Shown in pieces: positions 30,359 to 30,530 of a stretch of DNA of 30,530 nucleotides (positions within the stretch are counted from its first letter, which is position 1; the number at the start of each line of letters is the position of its first letter). This DNA is from Deltaproteobacteria bacterium (GTDB lineage: Bacteria > Desulfobacterota > DSM-4660 > Desulfatiglandales > Desulfatiglandaceae), in the NCBI GenBank assembly GCA_018644785.1, contig JABGPV010000026.1:1-30530 (forward strand), given 5' to 3'. The position numbers and the translations under genes were made by a program. The notes under the pieces were generated by a model. The model was not told where the DNA came from. It made no database searches and saw only the letters and a list, made by a program, of their open reading frames with translations.

Positions 30359-30530
30359 ATGTTTTGCAATCAATGTGAACAAACGGCCAAGGGTGGATGC
30401 ACTAAAGTTGGCGTATGCGGCAAAAAAAGCGATGTTGCGGCACTCCAGGATCTATTGACGTATGCCGTCCGCGGGCTGAGTCATTTAACCGTTTCCGGTC
30501 GCTCAGTGGGAGTAAACGATGCTGATATTA
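30359..30530 (+). CDS. hcp: Hybrid cluster protein / hydroxylamine reductase, N-terminal part (runs off the window)
   Basis: ATG 30359 follows GAGAGGAGA. The first 57 residues show Cys3-x2-Cys6-x7-Cys14-x5-Cys20 (MFCNQCEQTAKGGC), the proximal 4Fe-4S ligand spacing of class I Hcp from strict anaerobes. The enzyme also carries a 4Fe-2S-2O hybrid cluster, whose ligands lie beyond the window. Hcp handles reactive nitrogen species (hydroxylamine or nitric oxide reduction). The gene has its own leader; no NsrR or FNR-type site was recognised. Confidence 0.93.
   Translation, partial: MFCNQCEQTAKGGCTKVGVCGKKSDVAALQDLLTYAVRGLSHLTVSGRSVGVNDADI

Overview
The window looks like chromosome from an anaerobic Desulfobacterota-type bacterium. 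The signs are a class I hybrid cluster protein with the anaerobe cysteine spacing, a RACo-type corrinoid reactivase, a RarA fusion protein, and hybrid histidine kinases and PAS proteins of a style common in that group. Base composition is mixed: AT-rich in the first gene, and fairly AT-rich in the inserted element.

Layout. 1-137 is the end of a receiver domain, followed by a 106-bp MITE-like repeat. 303-2087 holds a lipoprotein homologous to spider sphingomyelinase D / bacterial phospholipase D toxins. Its open frame is broken by one in-frame TGA, beyond which a two-repeat cysteine-rich tail is still open. A second type of MITE (two copies in the window, with TTA/TAA target duplications) follows, then a HepT/MntA toxin-antitoxin pair, a PAS protein with a Cys-rich end, and a hybrid histidine kinase with a haem-binding-type sensor.

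8678-18764 is the most striking region. The conserved gene yjbQ is cut in two by an element of about 9.67 kb. Joining the flanks restores the yjbQ frame exactly. The element carries a large serine integrase at its left edge, a 48-codon ORF coupled to it, a second serine recombinase, a zinc-finger/HTH protein, and a 444-residue protein with all the core motifs of family A / T7-like polymerases. It also has a DUF3820 protein, a duplicated four-Cys protein, a hairpin cluster that may be an RNA or origin, three hypothetical or phage-type proteins (one a DUF2213 prohead-protease-like protein with a strong internal start), a XRE-type regulator behind a terminator-bearing leader, and one oppositely oriented PD-(D/E)XK nuclease-like cargo gene. 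No portal, terminase large subunit, capsid or tail gene is present. This fits a phage satellite or minimal integrative element better than a prophage.

18860-21592 is a worn-down, defence-like zone. It holds a helicase gene with its core deleted (VSR-like and S24 domains survive), a frameshifted HEPN gene with an intact MNT partner, and a SNF2-helicase N-terminal scrap. From 21950 the window returns to ordinary genes in one direction: RACo-like reactivase, RarA-methyltransferase fusion, EamA transporter, Lnt, a PlsC-like acyltransferase, an exported coiled-coil protein and the start of hcp. A 103-122 bp repeat occurs three times (3354, 8541, 21786). One copy is fused to a scrap of yjbQ, so this locus has been rearranged before.

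All calls come from reading translated sequence and motifs by eye. No database search was run.
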